Of a stretch of 31,580 nt of DNA, positions 1-6,792 are shown in pieces. A program made the translations under genes and the position numbers. Source of the stretch: a virus; IMG/VR virus record IMGVR_UViG_3300027608_000097, positions 1 through 31,580 of that record. One strand, 5' to 3'. Numbering within the stretch: position 1 is the first letter of the stretch; each line of letters opens with the position of its first letter. Below the pieces are notes generated by a model, which saw only the letters and a list, made by a program, of their open reading frames with translations, made no database searches and had not been told where the DNA came from.

Positions 1-2
1 AA

Positions 3-2357
3 GAGCAAGCAGAACGTATTGCAAAGTTAATGGACATATCGCTCCAAAAACGATTCGCTAAAGCTCAAGAGGAAGCGGCGGCATCCATTGCAAAAACAAT
101 TCTAGGAGGCATCAAGCCAGAATCAAACAGAGGATTCGTAGCATTGATCCAAGCAATCCGCGCTCAAGTTTTAAACCCCGGCAGTAATGTTGCAAAGGAG
201 TTTGGCAAATCACTGGGATGGAAGGGATTCACATCAGAGCAACTGAAAGCTCTGAATGAATTGGATTCCAAGATAAACGATGAAACTATCACTGATGCAG
301 AGAAAGCAGTAGCACTTGAGGGAATCAAAAAGATCATTGATAAAGTTGCGCTACCGACAAGAGTGAGAGATTCACTTTCAGCGTTCTATATTGGTCAAGC
401 ACTTGGTAGATTTACTACTGCAACAGTACAGGTTATTGATCCTATCTTTTTTTCTGCATGGGATGCAGCGGTTGCGAGCGCACGAAATGTAACAAGCCCA
501 TCGCAAGTCATGCAAATATGGGAAAATTTTGGTTCCTCCCTGATAAATGCTGCAAAAGAATTTGCTTTTTCATTCAAGAATGATGTTACCAGAAGTGGTA
601 GATTGGTTGATTATCTTGAGACTCAAGACAGAAAACTAAAGCGTCTTAACAATGACGCTAATAACTTGTGGAAAAATGGTCAGTATAAACAAGCTATTAA
701 GAAATATCTTTTTGGTTATCCCGAAATAACATCCAGAGTTTTGAAGGCACTCGATGACGCTTCATTCTCTCTTCTACAGCAGAATGCTTTGAATCAATAC
801 ATGATTTCAGCGATGAACATGGCTAAGATTCCCAAGAGCAAACAGCTTGGTGCTTTAAGAATGATAGCTCAAGCGAGGCAGATGGACATTGCTAACATGA
901 TGGCTGATGGAATCAGCAAGAATGACGCTACTATCTACGCTAATGAGCGGATGAAGGCTGAAATTTCAAGGGTCATGTCTGGATTGAACCTTAATTCTAA
1001 TGAGATTATTGATTCTGCTATCAACGATTCATTATCTCGTATTGGTAAGACGAGATTCACAGAACAACTATCAACCGAGTCTGAAACAAAAGATAAGGGA
1101 ACATTATCTTATCCTTTTATCAAGGTGTATGAATTGATTTCTCAAGCGACCTCTGGTGTAAAAGGAACGGAGGGTGAAGTTATGCGTGTCTTCCAAAGAA
1201 TGTTCTTGGGATTCCCATTGATTGTGGCGCGAGTAGCAAATGTTGCTTATGGTTACACTCCGCTTTCGCTTTATCGTCACCTTATAACAGGCAGATACCC
1301 TCTTACCTACGGAACAGCAATCCAACAACGGAAGCGTTTGGTAGAACAATTAACTGGACTTGCTGTGCTTGCTCCTCTTTTATTTTTGCGATCAATGTCA
1401 TTTGATGATGACGAAGAAAAGCCAGTTCGCATTGTCTTCACGGGATTCGGCCCAGTTAAATCGAAAGACCCAGAGACATACAACCAGTGGCATAAGAAAC
1501 ACAATCCGGGTTCGATTGAATTATTTATCGGTGATACTAAATATGCTATCGACTCGAAATCAGCGGGGCCATTAAAACCTATGATTGAAATCTTGGGTGC
1601 TATTGATGACTGGCAAGTGAGAAGTTACCAAGACAAAGTAAAAATAAAGAAAAGCGATCTAACAAATGCACAAGAAAACGCAGGGTTGCTTTCAACGCTC
1701 AGTCAAATTGCTGGCTCATTTGCGTTGACTGCTGCAAGGCGCGGCCCAGCTACTGGATTGATGCAGGGATTGATTGACTTCCGTAGATATCCAGATGATC
1801 CAATTGCAGCTATAGCGCAAGAAGCCTCATTTTCTTTAATTCCATTTGTTCCTCTGGTTGGTTATGGCGCGACCAAAAACTTCTCGGACTTTTTATCTGA
1901 TCCGATAGATACAAGAACCAAAGAAGGCGCGATCTTAAACAACATCCCAATCGTTGGCCCTATGTTTGGTAAGCCAGCAATCAATGCTTTCGGTCAACCA
2001 TTAGGTGATGTTCAAATCTCAGAAAAGATCAAGAAGTCAATCGGAATCCCAGTCACAGTGGTTTCTGTAGGCACAGAGGATGAGCAAAAGCTAACTAAAA
2101 TAACGCTCAAAAATGGTGATGGGCCACAACCATTGAATAGGGGCGAGTTCGATAAGAAGCTAGGCAGTCCATTAACTGATGAGGAGTGGAGAACAGCCAC
2201 TGAGACGTATGCTAGAGAAAACAGAAAAACAGTTTTGACTGACTACAAAGTTCTCAATGACCTCGATCCAGAAACTTACAGGACAGCAATATCAACTATA
2301 AGTACAAGCTCCAAGAACGAAGCGTTGTTCAATATTGATAAACAAAGAAAGAAATAG
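3..2357 (+). CDS. Large virion/polyvalent protein, C-terminal part (5' truncated)
   Basis: The reading frame is already open at the first complete codon (base 3), nine codons before the first ATG at 30, so the gene almost certainly begins outside the window. About 785 residues are visible. The protein is mostly helical and rich in Ala, Lys and Ser. It has a moderately hydrophobic stretch near residue 450 (LTGLAVLAPLLFL) followed by an acidic DDDEE patch. No catalytic motif is recognised. Its size, position after the virion module and composition resemble the C-terminal part of podoviral internal virion proteins or 'large polyvalent proteins', which are made with the particle and enter the cell with the DNA. 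That role is inferred from family resemblance and context. It ends with TAG immediately before a hairpin, followed by a terminator at 2433. Confidence 0.6.
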   Translation, partial: EQAERIAKLMDISLQKRFAKAQEEAAASIAKTILGGIKPESNRGFVALIQAIRAQVLNPGSNVAKEFGKSLGWKGFTSEQLKALNELDSKINDETITDAEKAVALEGIKKIIDKVALPTRVRDSLSAFYIGQALGRFTTATVQVIDPIFFSAWDAAVASARNVTSPSQVMQIWENFGSSLINAAKEFAFSFKNDVTRSGRLVDYLETQDRKLKRLNNDANNLWKNGQYKQAIKKYLFGYPEITSRVLKALDDASFSLLQQNALNQYMISAMNMAKIPKSKQLGALRMIAQARQMDIANMMADGISKNDATIYANERMKAEISRVMSGLNLNSNEIIDSAINDSLSRIGKTRFTEQLSTESETKDKGTLSYPFIKVYELISQATSGVKGTEGEVMRVFQRMFLGFPLIVARVANVAYGYTPLSLYRHLITGRYPLTYGTAIQQRKRLVEQLTGLAVLAPLLFLRSMSFDDDEEKPVRIVFTGFGPVKSKDPETYNQWHKKHNPGSIELFIGDTKYAIDSKSAGPLKPMIEILGAIDDWQVRSYQDKVKIKKSDLTNAQENAGLLSTLSQIAGSFALTAARRGPATGLMQGLIDFRRYPDDPIAAIAQEASFSLIPFVPLVGYGATKNFSDFLSDPIDTRTKEGAILNNIPIVGPMFGKPAINAFGQPLGDVQISEKIKKSIGIPVTVVSVGTEDEQKLTKITLKNGDGPQPLNRGEFDKKLGSPLTDEEWRTATETYARENRKTVLTDYKVLNDLDPETYRTAISTISTSSKNEALFNIDKQRKK

Positions 2358-2386
2358 ATTGACATCTGAGAACGCAGATGTAATCT
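2356..2386 (+). other. Hairpin directly after the stop codon, with promoter-like boxes
   Basis: AGATT-G-ACATCTG and CAGATGT-AATCT form a 12-bp stem with one bulged G around a 6-base loop, starting inside the stop codon. No T-run follows, so it is not a simple terminator. The same bases contain TTGACA (2359-2364) and TAATCT (2381-2386) spaced by 16, a possible promoter facing the terminator at 2433. Confidence 0.4.
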
Positions 2387-2432
2387 AGTTCCGCAGCTTG
2401 TTGCTGTTTTCATTCGTGTTCATTCATTAGTG

Positions 2433-2470
2433 GCGCACCTTGGAGAAATCTGAGGTGCGCTTCTTTTTTT
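2433..2470 (+). terminator. Rho-independent terminator
   Basis: GCGCACCT (2433-2440) pairs perfectly with AGGTGCGC (2453-2460) around a 12-base loop, followed by TTCTTTTTTT. It separates the virion-protein gene from the early block. Its T-run shares two bases with the palindrome at 2469. Confidence 0.85.
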
Positions 2471-2484
2471 ATCGTTACCGATAA
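2469..2484. promoter_or_regulatory. Palindromic site 1 (TTATCGTTACCGATAA)
   Basis: This is one of eleven copies of a 16-bp palindrome with arms TTATCG and CGATAA. It is intergenic, 17 bp upstream of the -35 box at 2502. Its centre is about 60 bp upstream of the predicted transcription start, a spacing typical of class I activator sites. Confidence 0.75.
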
Positions 2485-2501
2485 TTTCTAAAAATAATCT
2501 A

Positions 2502-2529
2502 TTGACACTAGAATTATGTGTTGTAGATT
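2502..2529 (+). promoter_or_regulatory. Sigma70-like promoter of the recombination block
   Basis: TTGACA (2502-2507) is followed after 16 bp by TAGATT (2524-2529), giving a start near 2536. The upstream module AAAATAATCT-N-TTGACAC (2491-2508) recurs at the capsid promoter (27987-28004), so it is probably a phage-specific extended promoter. A start near 2536 rules out the ATG at 2516 and favours 2570 for the first gene. Confidence 0.7.
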
Positions 2530-2569
2530 TGCCCTTGTGAACGGCACAACACCCGTCCACAAAAAACTA

Positions 2570-2788
2570 ATGAAAGACAAACCAACAACAACAGAACCAG
2601 AAGTGAAAACAGAAGTAAAACCAGCGATAGATTTCGCACTCAAGCGTGAGATTTATCTTCGCTTAGTTTCAGCATCAGCGGCGGACGGAAAGTTCGACCT
2701 CGGCAAGCTCCCGAATGCAAAGGCAGTAGTTAATCAGGGAGATCACCTTCGTGGCGTAGCCGAACTGCTGACCCAATGTCTCAAATGA
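2570..2788 (+). CDS. Small hypothetical protein, first gene of the block
   Basis: 72 residues, Lys/Glu-rich N-terminus (KPTTTEPEVKTEVKP) and a helical C-terminal half ending in a predicted amphipathic helix. An in-frame ATG at 2516 would lie upstream of the predicted transcription start, so 2570 is chosen; its context AAACTAATG matches the starts at 3774 and 4622. The TGA overlaps the next gene's ATG (ATGA at 2785). Family not recognised. Its place ahead of a nuclease and an SSB suggests an accessory early protein, which is inference only. Confidence 0.6.
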   Translation: MKDKPTTTEPEVKTEVKPAIDFALKREIYLRLVSASAADGKFDLGKLPNAKAVVNQGDHLRGVAELLTQCLK

Positions 2789-2928
2789 GCGAACGAGACT
2801 GGGACGAAACGGATGTATCGGGAGAAGTAGAAGAAGCAAGGCACGAAGCATTCATTCACGCTTGCGCTATGCGTGACATGGATCAAGGCATCGACCCCAA
2901 CTTATTTTCTGATGACGATAACGAATAA
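2785..2928 (+). CDS. Tiny acidic protein (47 aa)
   Basis: Begins at ATG 2785, overlapping the previous stop in the ATGA arrangement used throughout this genome; an in-frame ATG at 2776 is the alternative. The 47 residues are strongly acidic, running from MSERDWDETD to the C-terminal FSDDDNE, with one Cys. No family is recognised. Overlap on both sides supports it as a coupled gene rather than spacer. Possible roles such as DNA mimic or adaptor are speculation from charge alone. Confidence 0.5.
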   Translation: MSERDWDETDVSGEVEEARHEAFIHACAMRDMDQGIDPNLFSDDDNE

Positions 2929-3781
2929 TCACGGGCTTCCGGCCCCAATGTATAGAGCATTGTCGCACGATGGGTATATGGCTGGCACAAGACAAGCCAA
3001 TATCTCGGTGACAAGTTTAATCGGGCCACCGAAAATCAACCAACTCAAGAAGCGTTATTCTGAGCAGATCGTAGAAGACGCAGCAGACAGAGTGTGGGCA
3101 TTGCTCGGTCAGTCCGTACATAAAGTAGTCGAACTGGCTGGCGGTGAGACTGAGATGACAGAGAAGCGTCTCTACATGGAGATCAATGACTGGACAATAA
3201 CTGGTCAGACTGATCTCTACGAGACAGAGAACCATACTATCTCAGACTTCAAGGTGACATCGGTCTTCTCGTTCCTTCTTGGAACCAAGCAAGAGTGGGA
3301 AGCACAGATCAACTTGAACGCTATGCTCTGGAGAGAGTACGGATACGAAGTCAAGAAAGGTCAGATCGTAGCTATCCTTCGGGACTGGCAAGCGAGCAAG
3401 GCTGAGTTTGACAAAGAGTATCCTCAATGTGCAGTCCACATCGTTGACATTCCACTCTGGGATAATGAAGAAGTTATCCGCTACGCTACTGAGCGTGTTA
3501 AGATGCACCAAGCAGCAGCGGCAATGGCAGATGACCACATCCCGGCTTGTGATCCAAGTGAACGCTGGGCTAAAGCAGATACCTACGCCATCAAGAAAAA
3601 CGGAAACAAGAGAGCAGCAAAAGTGTGTGAGTCCAAGGAAGAGGCAGAGAACCTTCTACCTACCTACGGGGCTAACCATTCGATAGAGAAACGAAACGGT
3701 GGAGATATGCGGTGTGAGCGTTATTGCTCCGTAGCACCCTTCTGCCACTACTACCAAGCAAACTATAAAACTAATGAGTAA
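2912..3781 (+). CDS. PD-(D/E)XK nuclease, Cas4/RecB-like exonuclease
   Basis: About 289 residues. The active-site series of the RecB-like PD-(D/E)XK family is visible: His70 in GQSVH, Asp101 in GQTDLYE, Asp112-x-Lys114 in ISDFKVT, and Gln132 in WEAQINLN. The C-terminus has a Cys cluster (C268, C272, C278), with C226 as a possible fourth ligand, as in Cas4/AddB-type nucleases that hold a 4Fe-4S cluster. Such phage enzymes resect DNA ends for recombination or replication. A GTG at 2873 extends the frame by 13 codons, but ATG 2912 is more natural; ATG 2948 is also possible. It is followed, with an 8-bp overlap, by an SSB-like gene, forming a recombination pair. Confidence 0.82.
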   Translation: MTITNNHGLPAPMYRALSHDGYMAGTRQANISVTSLIGPPKINQLKKRYSEQIVEDAADRVWALLGQSVHKVVELAGGETEMTEKRLYMEINDWTITGQTDLYETENHTISDFKVTSVFSFLLGTKQEWEAQINLNAMLWREYGYEVKKGQIVAILRDWQASKAEFDKEYPQCAVHIVDIPLWDNEEVIRYATERVKMHQAAAAMADDHIPACDPSERWAKADTYAIKKNGNKRAAKVCESKEEAENLLPTYGANHSIEKRNGGDMRCERYCSVAPFCHYYQANYKTNE

Positions 3782-4580
3782 TCAACTAGACGGAATCGAA
3801 CAGAAAGACATCATCAAACGAGTGACTGGTAAGGTCACTAAATTGTGGGAACCTAAGACATTCAACGGCCCCAAGGGTGAGTTTGTCATCCAAGGCGGTG
3901 AGATTGAGATTGATGGACAAACCTACGGGTTGAAGTTCTTCAATAACAATCAAGAACAGAGCATCAAGAACAACGTAGTCACCCTGTCCTCCGTACGAGG
4001 CAAGCATGGGCTAACTGGCGTTACCTTGGAGCATGAGTCCTACGAAGGTAAGAATGGAAAGGTAGATCGTGACATCATCAAGGTAACGGCTACTGGTAAG
4101 ATTGAGTTTGAGAGTGAAGAACCAGCTAGAGTTACTTCAACACCCAAAGTTATCGTTACCGATAATCCTACGGAGGCATTGGATAAGATCGTTGAACTAC
4201 ACAAGTATGTAGATTCACTCGTCCGCCATGCCTACAAGGGAGTGGAAGACGAAGAAACCCTGCGAGCCTACGTCTCCTCGGTCTTCATCGAAGCCAATCG
4301 CAAGGGGATCGCATTCAAGTCTGAGGTTAAAGCTGAACCCAAAGCGGAGCCAAAGGTAGTAGAACAAGAGCTAGACCCTGCTGACTGGGCATCTGCTGTA
4401 GTCCCTAGTGGATCGCAGAAAGGCAAGAAGCTCGCTGAGATCGGTAAGCCAGCACTCACTAAACTCTATGAGTTCTACTTGGAGAAGGGGTTCAGTACTC
4501 CATTCGCTAAGTGCGTTGAGCAAGCCGCCGCTGACCTCGACCTCGATGCGCCAGTAGAAACTGACGACATCCCCTACTAA
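3774..4580 (+). CDS. Single-stranded DNA-binding protein with acidic C-terminal tip
   Basis: 268 residues. The N-terminal 110 residues are beta-rich, with many short Gly/Asn turns, consistent with an OB-fold, although no signature was matched. A charged linker (KAEPKAEPKVVEQE) leads to a helical C-terminal domain. The chain ends in ETDDIPY, a close copy of the conserved acidic tip of bacterial SSB (DDIPF in E. coli), which docks partner proteins on SSB. Together with the overlapping Cas4-like nuclease this supports an SSB-type role in replication or recombination. The domain between OB-fold and tip is unusual for SSB. A copy of the 16-bp palindrome lies inside the gene at 4150. Confidence 0.65.
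   Translation: MSNQLDGIEQKDIIKRVTGKVTKLWEPKTFNGPKGEFVIQGGEIEIDGQTYGLKFFNNNQEQSIKNNVVTLSSVRGKHGLTGVTLEHESYEGKNGKVDRDIIKVTATGKIEFESEEPARVTSTPKVIVTDNPTEALDKIVELHKYVDSLVRHAYKGVEDEETLRAYVSSVFIEANRKGIAFKSEVKAEPKAEPKVVEQELDPADWASAVVPSGSQKGKKLAEIGKPALTKLYEFYLEKGFSTPFAKCVEQAAADLDLDAPVETDDIPY
4150..4165. promoter_or_regulatory. Palindromic site 2 (TTATCGTTACCGATAA)
   Basis: Identical to site 1 but inside the SSB-like gene, where it encodes VIVTDN. A copy within a coding region, far from a start, is more like a stoperator or structural site than a promoter operator. Confidence 0.7.
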
Positions 4581-4621
4581 TCCCCCTCGGTTCCTCCCAG
4601 AACTAACCTTAACTAACACTA

Positions 4622-5584
4622 ATGAAAAAAGAACTAGAACTATTCAGTCCAACACAAGAAGGAATCCTTGTATCAGTAACAACCTACCTCCGCCAGATGG
4701 TGGAGTTCGCAAAAACAGAATGGCGCGGGATTACTATTAACGAAACCCATATCAAGAAGGCATGGGCCAAGCTCCAGAAGAACGAGTACCTTGAAGATGA
4801 CGCTCCAGATGAGATGCTAGAGATGTACGAAAAGATGTCCGCTGACTGGGATATGGCAATCGAAATGGAAGAAGAGAGGATTAACCTAGCTAATATGCCA
4901 GTAGTAGAAGAAGAACCAGAGAACGAATCCTTGGCCCTAGTGGAGAGTGTCAAACAAGGATTAGAGTTGTCTTCCTTCACCAAGAAGTTCGACATCGGCG
5001 CGGGGATGACCCAATGCGTACCCCGTGGTAAGGTAGAGATGAAAGACTGGGTAGCAGCATTTGCTTTCGGTCTTACTTTAGAATCAGGCGCACAATGGAT
5101 CATCGGTGATGCAGTGGTGGCATTGGATAACGCCGGACATGATGATGTAGTGAACCAACTTTGCGCTAACTTTAAGAAGAGTTACAGCACAGTTTCGGGA
5201 TACGCGAGGGCTTGTAGGGCTTTCCCTGCTGCTAAACGTGACGCTGCATTGCCATTTACGGTCTATCGTGAGATCGGAAACGCCAACTTCGGTGATGAAA
5301 AGACCAACGCTAAGAAGCAACAAGCCATGCTAGAGGTAGCTAAAGCTGAAGGCTTGTCCTCTACTGAGGTCAGGAACAGGGTCAGGAACGAGCAAGGTAA
5401 GGATGATAAGTCTGTCCTACCACATCGTTATCTAGTCTTGAACGTAGGAAACTACGGAAACTCTGAAGTCAAACGCTCAGTCCCAGATAAACTAGAAGCC
5501 CATCACTTCCTCATCGACCGACAAGATATGTCATGGTTCGACGCAGCACAAGGTGAGTGGGTCAAATTCTCAAAGGAACAATAA
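4622..5584 (+). CDS. Putative DNA-binding protein, unknown family
   Basis: 320 residues. Residues 1-90 are helical and acidic. Residues 135-260 hold a pattern like the helix-rich domain of LmbU-type and plasmid DNA-binding proteins: a WIIGDAVV segment, then YSTVSGYARACRAFP, then LPFTVYREI, then GLSSTEVRNRVR, which could form a helix-turn-helix. The resemblance is from memory of the motif order, so the assignment is tentative. It starts at AACACTAATG with no SD sequence, 41 bp after the SSB-like gene and 3 bp before the next one, so it belongs to the same transcript. A regulator or recombination partner is possible. Confidence 0.5.
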   Translation: MKKELELFSPTQEGILVSVTTYLRQMVEFAKTEWRGITINETHIKKAWAKLQKNEYLEDDAPDEMLEMYEKMSADWDMAIEMEEERINLANMPVVEEEPENESLALVESVKQGLELSSFTKKFDIGAGMTQCVPRGKVEMKDWVAAFAFGLTLESGAQWIIGDAVVALDNAGHDDVVNQLCANFKKSYSTVSGYARACRAFPAAKRDAALPFTVYREIGNANFGDEKTNAKKQQAMLEVAKAEGLSSTEVRNRVRNEQGKDDKSVLPHRYLVLNVGNYGNSEVKRSVPDKLEAHHFLIDRQDMSWFDAAQGEWVKFSKEQ

Positions 5585-5587
5585 TTT

Positions 5588-5869
5588 ATGTCAGAAAAAA
5601 ACCAACAAAACGAAACATCCAAAACAATTCTTGAGGCTTTTAGCTTCATTAAATGCGACGATGAGAAACTAAACGAACGAGTACACGCCTTTGCCAGCCT
5701 CTTGCATACCGCAAGCATGATGGTGATCAAGTCTGAATCCCGCAAGGGTGAAGGGTTTGAAGCGATCAAGCACATGGAATTGGCGTTTTTTTACTACCGT
5801 GAATCACAATTCCGTAAGCGGTTTGATACGGAAGAGAAAGAAGAAGAAGCTCCTCGTATCATAACGTAA
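5588..5869 (+). CDS. Small helical protein, possible Acb2/Tad1-like cyclic-nucleotide sponge
   Basis: 93 residues, nearly all helical. Residues 30-75 give two helices joined by a short polar turn (SESRKGEG), the second reading EAIKHMELAFFYYRES. This recalls the helical hairpin of phage Acb2/Tad1-type proteins, where a ...SRE..LA...LE.A..W... helix pairs with a preceding helix to bind cyclic oligonucleotides and block CBASS or Thoeris defence. Size (about 90 residues) and placement at the end of an accessory block also fit. The similarity is visual only; it could equally be an unrelated helical protein. It is last in its operon, followed by a terminator at 5886. Confidence 0.4.
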   Translation: MSEKNQQNETSKTILEAFSFIKCDDEKLNERVHAFASLLHTASMMVIKSESRKGEGFEAIKHMELAFFYYRESQFRKRFDTEEKEEEAPRIIT

Positions 5870-5885
5870 TAGATAGAAACAATCA

Positions 5886-5919
5886 AAGGCCCACAGGTTA
5901 ATTCTTGTGGGTCTTTTTT
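5886..5919 (+). terminator. Rho-independent terminator ending the recombination block
   Basis: AGGCCCACA pairs with TGTGGGTCT (one G-T pair) around a 10-base loop and is followed by six T residues. It sits 16 bp after the stop at 5869. Confidence 0.85.
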
Positions 5920-5934
5920 GCGTCATAAAATAAC

Positions 5935-5962
5935 TTGACCTTCAGATTCATTCATTTATCTT
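5935..5962 (+). promoter_or_regulatory. Promoter of the structured leader and HNH gene
   Basis: TTGACC (5935-5940) and TATCTT (5957-5962) are spaced by 16 bp and preceded by AAAATAA, as at the other phage promoters. The predicted start near 5969 coincides with the first base of the structured RNA described next. Confidence 0.55.
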
Positions 5963-5968
5963 CTGATT

Positions 5969-6100
5969 AGCGAAAGCTCATTGGCGTGAAACCCCAATGT
6001 AAATACAAGATTAAATTTGAACTCTAACTATATCATCCTACCTATGCGGTAAAGGTTTCACCTGTCATTCAGACAGTCTTGTAGCCGTATAGGGGGGGTG
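5969..6100 (+). ncRNA. Pseudoknotted leader RNA, copy A (candidate new class)
   Basis: Noncoding between a promoter and an ATG at 6111. Visible pairings: H1 AGC-GAAA-GCT (5969-5978); H2 CATTGG (5979-5984) with CCAATG (5994-5999); the H2 loop GTGAAACC (5986-5993) with GGTTTCAC (6054-6061), 8 bp; H3 TACAAGA (6004-6010) with TCTTGTA (6077-6083), 7 bp; H4 CCTATGCGG (6041-6049) with CCGTATAGG (6085-6093), 9 bp with one G-U; H5 CTGTC (6062-6066) with GACAG (6072-6076). H3 crosses H4, and the H2 loop crosses both, giving two pseudoknots. A seven-G run (6092-6098) follows. The same plan with different sequence recurs at 19421-19553 on the minus strand. Function is unknown: a cis antiterminator, riboswitch, 5' stabiliser or translation-control element are candidates. 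Confidence 0.7.
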
Positions 6101-6110
6101 GCCTTCTAAT

Positions 6111-6731
6111 ATGAGTAAATATGGAAACCTAAAACAAGGTGATACACGAAGCGATGGTAAAGTTTTTTTTAGATACGATGTTAATGGACGCGAGTATTGG
6201 TATGAGAAAAGCAAGTATAAAGAACTTGTTAAAAAGAAGAAAAAAAACAAAAGCATATACTATCACGTCAACCAAAAGCAACAAAATGAAAGACTAATAA
6301 TTTGGAGAAATGATAACAGAAATAAGATAAGGGAATATTCAAGAACAAAGTATTCTAAAAATAAAAAACAATACGCAATTTTGTTTAAAGAAAAATGCGC
6401 TAAAGAACCAAAATTTAAATTGAAAGTTGCAATAAGAAATTTGATTGGACAATGTTTTAAAAGAAAATCATTTAAAAAGAATGAAAAAACAACGCAAATA
6501 CTTGGATGTTCTTTCGATGAATTTAAATCACACATTGAGTCGCAATTCAAACATGGTATGTCATGGGATAACAGAGGCGAATGGCACATAGATCATATTA
6601 TGCCAGTTTCAATGGCTAAAACAGAAGATGAAGTTATTCGACTTAATCACTACAGAAACCTTCGCCCACTTTGGGCACATGAAAATCTATCTAAGTCAGA
6701 TAAGACTCCAGAGATATTAGTTTTATTTTAG
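6111..6731 (+). CDS. HNH homing endonuclease (free-standing)
   Basis: 206 residues. Residues 7-40 form a short module (GDTRSDGKVFFRY...GREYWYEKSKYKE) that also begins the second HNH protein at 23272. A long Lys/Asn-rich, AT-rich stretch follows, then an HNH catalytic segment near residue 160 (WHIDHIMPVS) and LNHYRNLRPLWAHENLSKSD, typical of phage HNH nucleases. Such enzymes cut DNA at cognate sites and spread by gene conversion. Start ATG 6111 has no SD and lies 17 bp after the leader RNA, which may hold translation in check as known for other free-standing homing endonuclease genes. The poly-Lys, AT-rich composition unlike its neighbours suggests recent arrival. Confidence 0.85.
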   Translation: MSKYGNLKQGDTRSDGKVFFRYDVNGREYWYEKSKYKELVKKKKKNKSIYYHVNQKQQNERLIIWRNDNRNKIREYSRTKYSKNKKQYAILFKEKCAKEPKFKLKVAIRNLIGQCFKRKSFKKNEKTTQILGCSFDEFKSHIESQFKHGMSWDNRGEWHIDHIMPVSMAKTEDEVIRLNHYRNLRPLWAHENLSKSDKTPEILVLF

Positions 6732-6734
6732 AAA

Positions 6735-6771
6735 ACAAAAAAACCAGAAAGGAATTTCTTCCAATCTGGTT
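6735..6771 (-). terminator. Terminator of the leftward helicase unit
   Basis: AACCAGA (6742-6748) and TCTGGTT (6765-6771) form a 7-bp stem. Read leftward, the stem is followed by a run of T residues (the A-run at 6737-6743). It lies between convergent genes and serves mainly the minus strand; on the plus strand only a weak T-tract follows. Confidence 0.7.
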
Positions 6772-6792
6772 CTAAGTTTTGTGAAACTAGTT

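Noticed and set aside
5969-6731. Group I intron or IscB/omega-RNA (HEARO) around the HNH gene
   Set aside because: No group I core elements, no interrupted exon gene, and the HNH protein is not IscB-like. The leader also occurs at 19421 without an HNH gene.
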